Positions 32,667 to 42,659 of a stretch of 64,000 nucleotides of DNA are shown piece after piece. The notes beneath the pieces were generated by a model. The model was not told the DNA's origin and searched no databases. It saw only the letters and a program-made list of their open reading frames with translations. Numbering within the stretch: the first letter of the stretch is position 1; the number at the start of each line of letters is the position of its first letter. Source of the DNA: Eutreptiella sp. 'Long Island Sound 2002' (Eukaryota; Euglenozoa; Euglenophyceae; Eutreptiales; Eutreptiaceae); NCBI GenBank assembly GCA_964036045.1, contig OZ038382.1, forward strand, positions 129,394,556-129,458,555, read 5' to 3'. A program made the translations under genes and the position numbers.

Positions 32667-34565
32667 GGGGGGGGCCGGAGGTCTCTGTCATTTCTGCATC
32701 CGCTCCTGTGCCGCTTGCGTGGTGCTCCTGTTGTCGCGGTGCGTCCTCTGGCCGTCGCCGGTTTGGCTGTGTTGCAGCTGCGGTGGGGAACCCCGTGGTG
32801 TACGGGCCCAGTTGGTCGGGTGGCCGGTGCCCGTGTCCGGGACTGGTGTCATCGCGCCCCGCTCGCAGGGGCGGGGCGTTCAGGGGGTTGTCCCCCCACC
32901 CCTTGTGCAGGCCTTTGTTCGGCGGCGGGTTCCCTTGGCCGTGTGTCCGTGGTGTGCTGTTCCCCCGGCAGTGGGCCGGCCGCCGACCCTTGGAGGGAGG
33001 CGGTGGATGAGCTTGACGCTCCATCTGCTACCCGGTGGGGGCCCGTGTGAAGCGCTGCCTGTCGCTCTCGCTCGGCTGGCGTGGGAATGGTGGGGATGTG
33101 TGCCTGTTCGCTGCGGGGCTTCTTTGACCGGCGTCCGGGATCGGTGGTAGATGACGATCGTTGGGCGTGGAGGTCTTTGGGACCTCCATGGCCCCCGTCT
33201 GTATCCTCATGGAACACGACTCGCCGTGCTGCGGGAGGCGGCGTGCAGCTGCGGCGCCGGGAGCGGCCAGGGTTCATTGTCTCCTGGTGCCGCTCTGGTC
33301 TGCCGCCTTACACCTCTGAGTTGTGAGGACTGCCTTGTCCCCTCCGCGGGGCAAACGGTTGGAGGGGGCTTCTGTACGTGCCAGAGGGGGAACCAACTCC
33401 GGGTGGTGGCGCCTGGTGGCGTCCTGGGGAGTTACGGCGTGCCGCCTGCCTGGGGGGCTACGGCACGTCTTGGGACCGTTGTCGCCTGTGGCCTGAGGCG
33501 TGCTCTTGGTAGCCCGGATATCCAGGGGTGTCCGAGACGTTGTGCCTTTGCATGGCTGTACGAGTGCACAGGGCTGCGCGTTGGTGCCACTGCCAGTGTA
33601 GTCCGGGCTGTAGGTCCCCATATGCGCCATCAGCCGGGTGGCAACATATTGCCACTGGCCGAGGTGGTCCATGGGGCGGGGGGCTTGTGCCCCGTCCGAT
33701 GGCCGAAGGTGATGTCTGCCACCGTGCGGGTTCCCTCCTCGAGGTGGCAGGACTGCAAGGTAGGCAGCCATCAGAGGCGGACCACCAGGGCGAGCCGCTC
33801 CTTGGTGGTGAGCCTGACAATCCATAGGCCCAGGTCTTGGGCCGCCGCCTTTTTTGCGTGGTCGCTGGGCTGGCGGGTGTCGCTTTCCGAGCGCGCGTAG
33901 TCCAGATGCCCCCTCCCCCAGCACAGGGCGGTCCCCCGTAGGTCGCCGGTAGGCTTGCTAGCGGTGTTGGTGCCCTCCTCCACTCGCGTCCCGCTCCCTG
34001 GGGTGCCGCGCTTGTCTGGGGCCTGGTCTGCTGCCCCGCTCCCGGTCGCGGGGGCGTCATGCGCTGCAGTAGCATGCTGAATTTTTTCGAGGGCACTGTC
34101 ATCGCGCTGGAGGTGTGCCTGGCGTAACACCGTGAGGGCCGTGCCCTCCGTATGGTGGCGTCGTCGCTCCGGGCTGACGCGCAGGGCCGTTGGTGCTGGG
34201 TCCGCTTGGGAGTCACTCATGCAGGACGCCATGAAGGCATCGAAAGAGTCTTCGTCGCGGTTGTGCCCGCCGGGGAACGTTTCCCTGTCGGCTGCGCGCT
34301 GGGGCGTGTCGGGTGTGGTTTCCCGGGCTTCGGACTTCGCGCGGGCTCCAGGTGGGCCCCGTGGTGGCGCCTCCCTCAGCGCGCTTGCGTCGACGTGATG
34401 CGCCGGGGTCGCTAAGGGGGTGGCGCCCGCGGGACCCGCGGGTTGCGCCCCGCCGGCGGTTGGTGGGAGGAGGCTGGCGTCATGCTCGGCGTCCGGCACT
34501 GGTTCTTCAGGTTCCGTACGAGGGTTGCCAGCGTTCAAAGCCTCGCCGCTTCCGCTTGCCGCCAT
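32667..34565 (-). pseudogene. LINE copy C: region downstream of RNase H, Pro/Ala/Arg-rich
   Basis: Minus-strand frames downstream of LINE fragment C, in the place where copy B carries its third ORF. 33771-34565 is the most protein-like (an acidic DEDSFDAFMASCMSDSQAD segment, then EKIQHATAAHDA). 32849-33277 has a basic RRSKKPRSEQAH-type stretch. I could not find the protease signature (Q-x5-C-G) seen in copy B, and frames change near 33770 and 33270. The right end of the DNA transposon cuts it at 32666. It is probably the ORF3 of copy C, but homology to B is not firmly shown. Confidence 0.35.
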
Positions 34566-34664
34566 GCCCGCTGGGCTGGCTCCCTGGTCTTCTGGTCTGC
34601 TAGGTTTCCCGGTTTGGGATGGTCCCGGGGCGGGTACGGGTCATGAGGGTTTTGGCGGCTTAGC

Positions 34665-36775
34665 TGCCTCGAATGTGCGCCATGGTGCCGATGGATTGCG
34701 GGTAGTGGTATGCCTGTCCCGTGTCGTTGTAGATTCGGTCGTCTGGTACCCAGGCTGGTGGTTCACCGGGTCGTGGGATCAGCTGTAGGTGCTGGAGATG
34801 CCTTTGCATGTGGTCCTGTAGCGGCGGGTCCTCGCCTTTTGGCATATGCTCGGCAAGCTGGTTGTGGGCGTGTAAGTCTATGTGTCTGTTGCCTAGGCTG
34901 TACTGGTGGGACTCTTGTTTGACGAGGTGTAAGACGACGTGTTAGGGGAGGCGTCGTAAAGCCGCCCAGAGGTGTAGGGCCTGGCTGCCTAGGCTGGAGT
35001 CGGTCGCCTTTTGCAGGGGCTGTCAGGCCAGTTTGCGGACGATCTGGAAGTCCATCACGGCGTCTACTACGATCCACACAAGGTGCGCGTGGTCTCACGG
35101 TTGTTGGTGGGTGTCATTGACGGCGATGACCGCCAGTGTTCTCAGTTCCCCGTGAGAGGAAGCCCCGAAGATGCTGGCCCCTGCGACGTGGTGTTGGTGC
35201 AGTCGGCCTGTTGCGTCTGCTCGCAACTTTCAAGCTGGCCCCCGGGTTGCTGAGGTGAGGCTCGTGGTGCTGGAGGCATCCGCAAAAATGACGGTGTTGC
35301 GGTCATCTTGGCATGTCACGCGGCACGGCGTTGTTGGCTGGTAGGCGTGAACGCGCGCTCCCTGTTCCGTAGTGGCCCACGGCGTGGTGGCGGCTGGTTG
35401 GAGTCTTCGAGTAGCGTAGACGCCTACTCCCTGGCGGATGATATCAGTTGCCGCTGCGTTCATGCGTACATAGTCTTTGTTCCCTTCGTGGCCTTGTGTG
35501 AGGTAGCCGTACACATATTGGAGCAGGTACGCTCTCTGTGGCCGGAATGTGGTCCATTTGACTGTCTGCCAGTCCTGGACTTGGGAGCAGCGTTGTTTAA
35601 CCGGGTAGGCGGGGGCATCCGGTGTGGTGCTGTGGTGTTTAGCCAGCACCGGGAAGGTAATTGCCGGGTGCCTGGTATCCCACGTCCCCAGCCGGAATCT
35701 GCATTCTGCCGCGGCGCCGGGGCCCCACCCAACTTAGCCGTGTCTTTCTCCGAGGCCCGTTCAAAGTGCGTGTGCAGCCAGCGGTGTTGTTCCGGGGTAG
35801 CGTGGGCCGTTAGTATTTGGTGGTAGAGCGCCATTAGCTGGAGGAGGGGCCATGGGCCGGCTAGTCCTTGGGGCCCACATCTCAAGCAAGTGGTGGAGGT
35901 GCCAGTCAGATTGTCTTGCGACAGTGGTGGTGGACAGAAGGTGCGTGCCGTGGGCATCGGCAGCATCCACAAGTTGCCGCGCGCTCTGCCAGGTCGCAAA
36001 GTGGTTTTGAGTCCGCCGGGCGCCAGGACGAGTACCGCTGGCACCGTGGCGCCTGGTACATACTCCACTTGTTCCGGTGGCCGTTGGTGGGCCTCGTTCC
36101 CGCGCGGTGGGCCCAGTGGCAGTGGCTGCTTGTGCGTGCTCGAAAACAGGTCGTATGCCTCAAGTACTTCCCCATCGGTCGGCTGTGGGTGTCCGATTTG
36201 TGTGGCTGCGTTGCGCATGTGACTTTCCAGGACTGACTTGTTGGGCCACTCCGGGTGCTGTAGGAAGGGGACGTGGTGTGTGCCCACTCGCTGGAGGATC
36301 CGCATCTGGTTCGGGGTGACTCGTACGAGGTGTAGGCTGGTGCCCGCCAGGTCCAGAGTGGTGGTGCTTCCCGTTGGCCCTCCACCCACAACGGTGTGTG
36401 GGACCGCCACCGGGCGGGTCTCCCTGCACTGATGTTTCGCTTGGATGACATGTTGGTGGTGGGGTAGCAGGAGTTGTAGGTGGTTCCATATGCGGGTCCC
36501 CACCTTGGTGGGGAGGTCCCGCTGGTGAAGTATGTACTGGGGGCAGGTGTTGCGATGGTACTGGGCCTCTCGCAGTGTCAGCGTGAGGACTTCACCCGCC
36601 TCAGGCTCATGATTGCTGTGTACACGTTGTTGACGAGGTTGTCGGTGTTGTCCCCGCAGTATGGTGGCAACACCGCGCGTACCATCGCGGGTAGTGACGT
36701 GGGCCGGTGGCCGTGGATGGTCCACGCGCGTTGTACCGTTGTAGTGGCCGCCTGTAGCATGTGTTGGGGGTTGCG
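34665..36775 (-). pseudogene. LINE copy C: reverse transcriptase C-terminal, connection and RNase H fragments
   Basis: Minus-strand frames align with copy B at 47.9-49.8 kb. NTCPQYILHQRDLPTK matches NTCPRWVLHQTGMPTN, and the next segment, RIWNHLQLLLPHHQH, matches RLWNHLQLLLPSPHH. QMRILQRVGTHHVPFLQHPEW matches B's QMRVLHHSGAHHTPFLQLPEW. YVYGYLTQG matches YIYSYLTQG. VIFADASS is the RNase H start (FFTDASGE in B). AWVPDDRIYNDTGQAYHYP matches DWVPEDAPYSSHDRAYHYP. The frame shifts near 35650 and again after 35230. The upstream junction at about 36775 borders the dispersed 280-bp module, and the catalytic reverse transcriptase domain is missing, so the copy is 5'-truncated. Confidence 0.75.
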
Positions 36776-36779
36776 TTAG

Positions 36780-37060
36780 GTGCCAGGCCGGCTGGCCGGC
36801 CTCCACGTGCCCCGCGCAGCAGCCCAGTAAATCCGGGGGCGCAAGCCCCCGGATTGGGGGAAGGCACCACGGCGTCGGGAAAGCCGACTGGAGCACCGAG
36901 AGCGACTGAACCGGACGAGGCGCGGCGCACCAACCTGGGGCCACAAGGCACACCGGGGAGGCACGCCGCCGGCCAAAACCACTGCACACGAACAGGTGCC
37001 AAGCAACAACGGCGGCCGGGTGCCGCAAACCCGGGCAGCCCGCACAACACGCAACGAACC
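36780..37060 (-). repeat. Dispersed 280-bp module, reverse copy
   Basis: Reverse-complement match of 22568-22850, including GGCCGGCCTCCACG, GGGAAAGCC, GGAGCACCGAGAGCGAC and CCGGGTGCCGCAAA. It sits directly between the 60-bp array and LINE fragment C. Confidence 0.75.
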
Positions 37061-37109
37061 ACGGCACAGTAACAGGTGCCAGGCAACAACCAACCCACAC
37101 ACAGAGGCC

Positions 37110-37515
37110 GCACACCCCAGCCAGGAGTGGCGGGGTACAAGGGGAACGCGCACACAAACACAAACACACCCAACACCCCAGCCAGGAGTGGCGGGGTGCA
37201 GCCGAAACCCGAGCCCAAGCACACACAACCACACCACACACCCTGGCCAGGAGTGGCCGGGTACAGGCGGAGCGCGCACACAAACACACACACACCCCAA
37301 CACCCCAGCCAGGAGTGGCGGGGTGCAGCCGAAACCGGAACCCGAACACACACACACACACCACACACCCAAGCCAGGAGTGGCGGGAACAAGCGGAGCG
37401 GGCACACAAACACACACAAACCCCAAGACCCCAGCCAGGGGTGGCGGGGCACAGCCGAAACCCGAGCCCAAACACACACGCACACACCACACACCCCAGC
37501 CAGGAGTTGGGGGGG
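37110..37515. repeat. Seven-copy 60-65-bp array carrying CCAGCCAGGAGTGGCGGGG
   Basis: GCCAGGAGTGG or a close variant occurs at 37120, 37181, 37246, 37308, 37373, 37433 and 37499. Spacings alternate between about 61 and 65 bp, implying a 126-bp dimer. The spacers are CA-rich (CACACAAACACA). The core is the reverse complement of the motif amplified at 61.8-63.7 kb. Confidence 0.9.
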
Positions 37516-37561
37516 TACCAGCAGAGGGCGCACACGAACACACAGACGCCCCACCACCCCA

Positions 37562-40296
37562 GGTAGGTAGGTAGGTAGGTGCACTCGGTCGTGGAGAGGC
37601 GCCCCATGGTTCCCACTGGCGTCGCCCCTTGTGCCGGCTGTTTGTGGTGTTCTTGGTTGGGCTTAGGTTTCGGCCTGCATTTGGGACGTGTGTGGTTGCG
37701 TGCGCGCTCCGCCTGCCCCCCGCCGTTTCCGGTTCCGGTGTGCGGTGTGGGCGTGCGTGCTGGGGTTTTGGTTTCGGCTGCCCCCCGCCTCCCCTCGGGG
37801 GGCCGTTGAGGTATGTGTGTGCTCGTGCGCCCGTCCCGCGTGGTCTCCTGCACCTCGTGGTGGGGGTTGCTGTGCGGGGGTGCGTGTTTGTGCGCGCCCC
37901 CCTGCGTGTTCCCTGCGTTTCTTGGCTGGGGTGCGGTGTGTGGGCGTGCGTGCTGGGCCCGGGTCTCGGCTGTGCCCCGCCCTTCTTGGTTGGGTTGTTG
38001 GGGTGTGTTTTTTGCGCTTTTTTGTTTTGGGCGTGTCTTGGTTTGGCTTTGTGGTGTCGGTTGCTGGCTTTCCCTGTCCCGGGCCTTGTGGTCCCTGTCC
38101 CCCCATCCCCTTTCTTTTGGACTGGGCTGCTGGCTCTTTCTTTTTTTCCAGCGTGGTGTGTGTCTGCATGTTTCGGTGTCCCTTTTCCTGCTGGGCCGCT
38201 GTTCCTGGCTTGGTGTTGCCGGTTTTGTCTCGGTGGTCCCCCTGTGCCTCTTTGAGGGTTTCGTCTTCGGTGCCTTCAGGACGGGGGGTTTGGCCGCCTC
38301 TTGTGGTGTCGGCGGGCGGTTTGTTGGCTGTGGGCTGTTCTCTCGCCCCCTCCCCTCCCCCCCCTGTTTTTCTTTTCTTGGGGGGGGGTCTGCTTGTTCC
38401 TCCCTCTGCCTTCCCTGGGCTGGCGCACGCACTGCCCCGCATTCAGTGTGGTCTTCCGGGATGCTGTTCGCGGTCGCGTTCTGCTTGGCCGTGTTCCGGC
38501 ACCATGGGTCGGGTGGGCTATGTACACGTTGGGCTTGGCACCCCTTCCTGCCGGGTTAGGTCCTGGCTCTGCCGGCTGGGCGGCTGTGCCAGGCGGCTGC
38601 GTGTGGCTCTGGGTTAGGGGGCTGGGGTTGTCCGTGTCCTTTCTCCTCTGCGGTGCCGGTTTTAACCTTCTGGGTGGTCTGCCACCATTGTTGTCGGGCG
38701 CGCGGTGGCCCCGTGTGTGGACCGCGGTGCCGGTGTGTGGCGTGCTGGTACGGCGCCTTCCGGGCTGTGCGGTGGCTTGTTCCGGTTAGTCCCTCAGGTT
38801 AGGGTCAGCCGTGTCGTGTTGTGCCGCTCTGTGCCACGTCGCGTCGCTTCGTGCTGTGGCGCGTTGCACTGTGGCGCGCTGTGGTGCGGTGCGCCGTGCT
38901 GTCTCAAGTTGTGCCGTGGTGGGTCAGTGGAGATGACCCTGGCCTGTGTCGTGGTGCGGAGTGCGGGCCGGAGTGTGGCTGGCTGGTGGCCTGGGGGGTG
39001 CGGTTAGGTGTGGGTGTCTCGCTGGGGCCGTGCTGTGGGGGCCTCGGCGTGCCGCTCGGGCTGGTGGGTCGGGTAGGCGTCCGTGGGGTTGTCCTCGCTG
39101 GGGGCCTGTGCCTTGGTCCCGTGTCCTCTGGGGGTCCTGGTCCCTAGCCCTGGTTGCTGTGGCTGTGCCTCTGTCCTCTTTTGGTGCCTGTGAGGTGGCC
39201 CTTGTGGCGGGCGGGGTCGTCGCCTGGCGGTGAGGGCGTGGTGGTGCGCCGCACGGCGGCGTTCCCTGCGGCTTTCTTTGTGGATGTAGCCCGTTCTCCC
39301 CGTGTAGGTGTGCCCTCCATCCCCCGTGTGGTTTCTGGTGGCTGGTGGGTGTGCGCTGGTGTGATCCGTACGGTGTCCAATGCTTGCTTCGGCGGTGCGT
39401 GTTGGGGGCTGCGCCCCCGGGGATCGTGCGGCGTTTGGTGGGGTTGGGGCGGCGCTGGTCCCCCCGTCGTGGTATGCCCTTCCTGGGTGTGGGTCGTGGC
39501 GTCTGCCGTGGTGCCCTTTTCCTCTGTGCCTCGGTCCCCGCTCCTGGCCCTTCCCCGTTCTTGGGTGGTTTCCTGTCCCCATGTTGTGTCTCCTCCGGTG
39601 CCCTGTCCCTATGGGCGCCTGCCCTCACTTGGGGCCCCTCTGTGCCCTCTTGCCTGAGTGCCCGTTGCTATCCCTTGCCCTTCCCCTGCCCCCACCCTTC
39701 CCCTTCCCGGTGTGGTGGTGGCGGGGTGGGGAGGGGGTGCCGATGGCCCAGGCCTGGGGACGGGTGGCCTGGAGCCATCCGCGGAGGGCCTGTGGGTGTA
39801 GGGGGGGCGGAGGCCCTGGACCGCATCGCGGAGGAGAGCCTCCCATGCCGCTTGCGGCTTGATGGCCTCCAGGGTGGCCTCGTTTAAGTCAGCGGGGGTG
39901 CGGGTGCGCACCTCCTCAGAGGTGTGCACCATGTGCACCCCTTCTCGCCTTTCTGCTCCCCCGGCCCACTTCACCCAGCGGCGGAGCTCCTGCAATGCGG
40001 GGGCAGACCACCAGGCGAGGTGGGCGGGGGCCCGGGGGGGGGAGGAGTCCGTGCTCAGGGTCGTGGAGCGGCGGGGGGAGGACGTGGACCTGCGGTGGTA
40101 GCGGGGCCGGCGGTGCCGGGCGGAGCGGTAGCGGCGGTGGCGGGGGCTGGGGGTGGATGACGGGTACGGGCAGAGGGGGCAACGGGAGGGGGAGGTGGAC
40201 ATGGGGCGGCGGTGGCGCGCTTGGTGGCGCCTGGGGGGGCGGGACTGGTGGTGGCGGGGGCTGGGTGTGGTGAATGGGTATGGGGGGCGGGGTGAG
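37562..40296 (-). mobile_element. LINE copy A, 5'-truncated
   Basis: Homologous to 40893-43950 of copy B across its length, less the PFP insert. In minus sense it begins inside the RS-rich part of ORF3 (junction at about 40296, right after copy B's tail) and ends at 37562 with GACCGAGTGCACC followed by (TACC)n. It lacks the 530-bp segment that copy B has at 40361-40893. 5' truncation plus a microsatellite 3' tail is the usual product of target-primed reverse transcription. Confidence 0.75.
38924..40296 (-). pseudogene. LINE copy A: ORF3 C-terminal part with the uncaptured ending
   Basis: Reads RHRRPMSTSPSRCP, then APAHLAWWSAPALQELRRWV, GVHMVHTSEEVRTRTP and AAWEALLRDAVQGL, all closely matching copy B (APAYLAWWSPPALQELRRWV and so on). 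The frame shifts near 39630 and continues to ...RDQGTGPQRGQPHG, the point at which copy B switches to phosphofructokinase sequence. Here it instead runs on for about 45 Pro/His/Arg-rich codons to a stop at 38924. This shows what the ending looked like without the captured fragment. Truncated at its 5' side. Confidence 0.65.
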
Positions 40297-40892
40297 GTAG
40301 GTAGGTAGGTGCACTCGGTCGTGGAGAGGCGCCCCATGGTTCCCCCTGGCATCGCCCCTGTGACGAACAGGAAGAGGCTTCGCGCGTGAAGAGGGGAGGC
40401 GGCTTACTTCCCGCTAGACCTGACTGTTGGCCCCCAACAAAGCGGCCCCGGGCTACGCCGGGAGGGCTGATCGCCGCCAGCGTGACATGCTTGTCTCGCC
40501 GGGAGGGTGTGCCCCCGTGCTTGCGCACGTCCCCTCCTTTGGGCGGAACCCTAGGGGTTCACCGGACTTCCTGGCGTATCCCGTTCCCAAGGCGTGCATG
40601 CACGTTCTTGGTACTAGGGTTCCGAGGTGCTTGGGTGTCGCACGCTCCGCCTGGAGTCCCAAAACAGCGCAGGCCTTAGGATGCAGCCTTACCCCCGGGC
40701 TCCGGATCTCGTTTGGCCGGGTCACCTGCATGGCACGGGCTGCCTCAGTGCCCGGGCTGTGGGCACTGGGTTTCCTACTGTTGTGTGGCGTTTGTGTTTG
40801 GGTCCGGTTGGCGGTTGGGTGCGCGTTTTGTTAACCCCGCCAGTCCTGGTTGGGGTCTTGGGTGGGTGTGTTTGAGCACGGTTTGTGGTGTT
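40297..40892 (-). repeat. 3' end of LINE copy B: (ACCT)n tail and CTCCTTTGGGCGG box (S3)
   Basis: (GTAG)n lies at 40297-40310 and CTCCTTTGGGCGG at 40534-40546. The 50 bases after the GTAG run match those at 37582-37631 next to copy A's tail (GCACTCGGTCGTGGAGAGG). The rest of this stretch (40361-40892) is absent from copy A. It is either an insertion in B or a deletion in A. Confidence 0.55.
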
Positions 40893-41965
40893 GTCCCTCT
40901 AGTGTCGGCTGTTTGTGGTGTTCGTGGTTGGGCTTCGGTTTCGGCCTGCTTTTGGGACGTGTGTGGTTTCGTGGGCGCCCCGCCTTCCCCACTGCCGTTT
41001 CCGGTTCCGGCGCGCGGTGTGGGCGCGTGTGCTTGGGACGGGTCTCGCCTGTGCCCAGCCCTTCTTGGCTGGGTTGTCGGGGTGTGTGTTTTTTTTTTGC
41101 GCTTTGGTTTTTTCTTTTCTTTTTTTTTTTCCGGGCTTTGTGGTCCCTGTCCCTCCATCCCCTTTCTTTCGGGCTGGGCTGGTGGCTCTCTTTTTTTTTT
41201 TTTTTTTTTTCCGTGTCCCCTTTCCCCATGGTCTGCTGTTACTGGCTTGGTGTTGCCGGTTTTGGGTGGGTGGTCCCCCTGTGCCTCTGTGGGGTTTTTT
41301 TTTTTTTTTTTTTTTTGCCTTCTCGGGGGGGGCTTGGCCGCCTGTGGTGGTGTTGGCGAGCGGTTTGGCGGCTGTGGGCTGTTTTCGTGCCTTTTCCCCT
41401 TCCCCCCTCCTTTTTTTTTGGGGGGGGGGGGCTTGCCTGTTCCTCCCTCTGCCTTCCCTGCGCTGGCGCACGCACTGGCCTGCATTCAGTGTTGTCTTCC
41501 GGGCTGCTGTCTTCAGTTGCGTTCTGTGTGGCCACGTTCCGGCCCCACGGGTCCGGTGAGCTTTGTACACGGTGGGCTCGGCGCCCCTTCTTGCTGGGTT
41601 AGTTCCTGGCTCTGCCGGCTGGGCGGCTGCGCCAGGCGGCTGCTTGTGGTTTTGGGTTAGGGGGCTGGGGTTGTACGTGTCCTTACCCCTCTGCGGTGCC
41701 GGCTGTAATCTTCTGGGTGGTCCGTCACCGTTGTCGCCTGGCGCGCTGTGGCCCCGTGTGTGGCCTGCGGTGCTGGTGTGTGGCTTGGTGGCGCGGCGCC
41801 TTCCAGGGTGTGCGGTGGCTGGCTTCGGTTAGTCCCTCAGGTTAGGGTCAGTTGTGTCGTGCTGTGCCGCTCTGTGCCGCGTCGCGTCGCGTCGTGCTGT
41901 GGTGCGTTGCTCTGTGGCGCGCTGTGGTGCGGTGTGCCGTGGTCTCGCGTGGTGCCGCGGTGGGT

Positions 41966-42652
41966 CAGTTGAGGTCAGCCTGGCCTGTGTGGGTCGGGTA
42001 GGTCTTCGGGAAATTCTGCTGAATGATCACGGTGTCCTTGGGGCGTGCACGCTGACTCTCACCCATGGACTCAATCTTCACCGGGCCTGGCAGACAGGCA
42101 GGCGTACTCGGGGTGTAGGAAAGGCGTTCCTTCTCCAGTGCAGACAAACAGAAATCAGGAGTCGGACGGTGGAGGTGGCTTCCGAACGCTGTTTGAGTGG
42201 CGAAAGGCTTGCACTGCAGCTCAGCTGCGCTGGCAGGGACATGAGGGTCCGGGTCGGTGCCGCCGGCAGGGATGAGTTCATACTTCAGGGTCAGGGGGAT
42301 GTCCATATCTCCGGTGCTGAACTGCAGGGGTCCGGGGCACCGGTAGTAATCTTGGCACTTCGGGTCTTCACGGCGCTCGGAGATGGCCTTGAAGGGGGCA
42401 CCGTCCAGCAGCACCAAGGCCTTCGCGATCGATCACAGCCTTTCACTTCCCCTTGCGGCGCTCGAAATTCATCATGGACGGGATCGGCGTGCCGCCGCAG
42501 TGCCATTCCTGCACTGGACGCAACAGGTTGGTGACAGACGCCCTCACGGACGTGAGACCAGCTGAGATCAAGCCCCCGGTCGTCAATCCAAGTGCATAGT
42601 AATACTCTGCGTCAAACCGCGACGGTAACGCAGCCCGGCCCTTATAGCCCAT
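41966..42652 (-). pseudogene. Captured C-terminal fragment of diphosphate-dependent phosphofructokinase (PFP)
   Basis: The minus strand reads GYKGRAALPSRFDAEYYYALG, then LLRPVQEWHCGGTPIPSMM, NFERRKGK, ALVLLDGAPFKA, SERRED and YRCPGPLQF. These match the C-terminal domain of PPi-dependent phosphofructokinases (compare GYEGR-ALPS-FDA-Y-YALG, P-EEW-xGG, ERRxGK and Y-xPGPxQ). Those enzymes phosphorylate fructose 6-phosphate with pyrophosphate. A TGA follows RRKGK, and a GATC-GATC duplication at about 42430 adds four bases and shifts the frame, so it cannot be translated through. The insert spans about 42002-42668, since flanking bases match copy A. The last ten or so codons before the stop at 41966 belong to the LINE. 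No intron and no poly(A) are visible within it. Confidence 0.7.
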
Positions 42653-42659
42653 GGTGTGG

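Noticed and set aside
37100-37515. CRISPR-like array of regularly spaced repeats
   Set aside because: Spacers are themselves repetitive CA-rich sequence, the repeat is short and degenerate, and the context is eukaryotic.
37579-38620. Plus-strand Val/Cys/Trp-rich frames that look like membrane proteins
   Set aside because: Hydrophobic content comes from GT-rich DNA. The copy at 40.9-41.6 kb breaks the frames with homopolymer changes, so they are not conserved.
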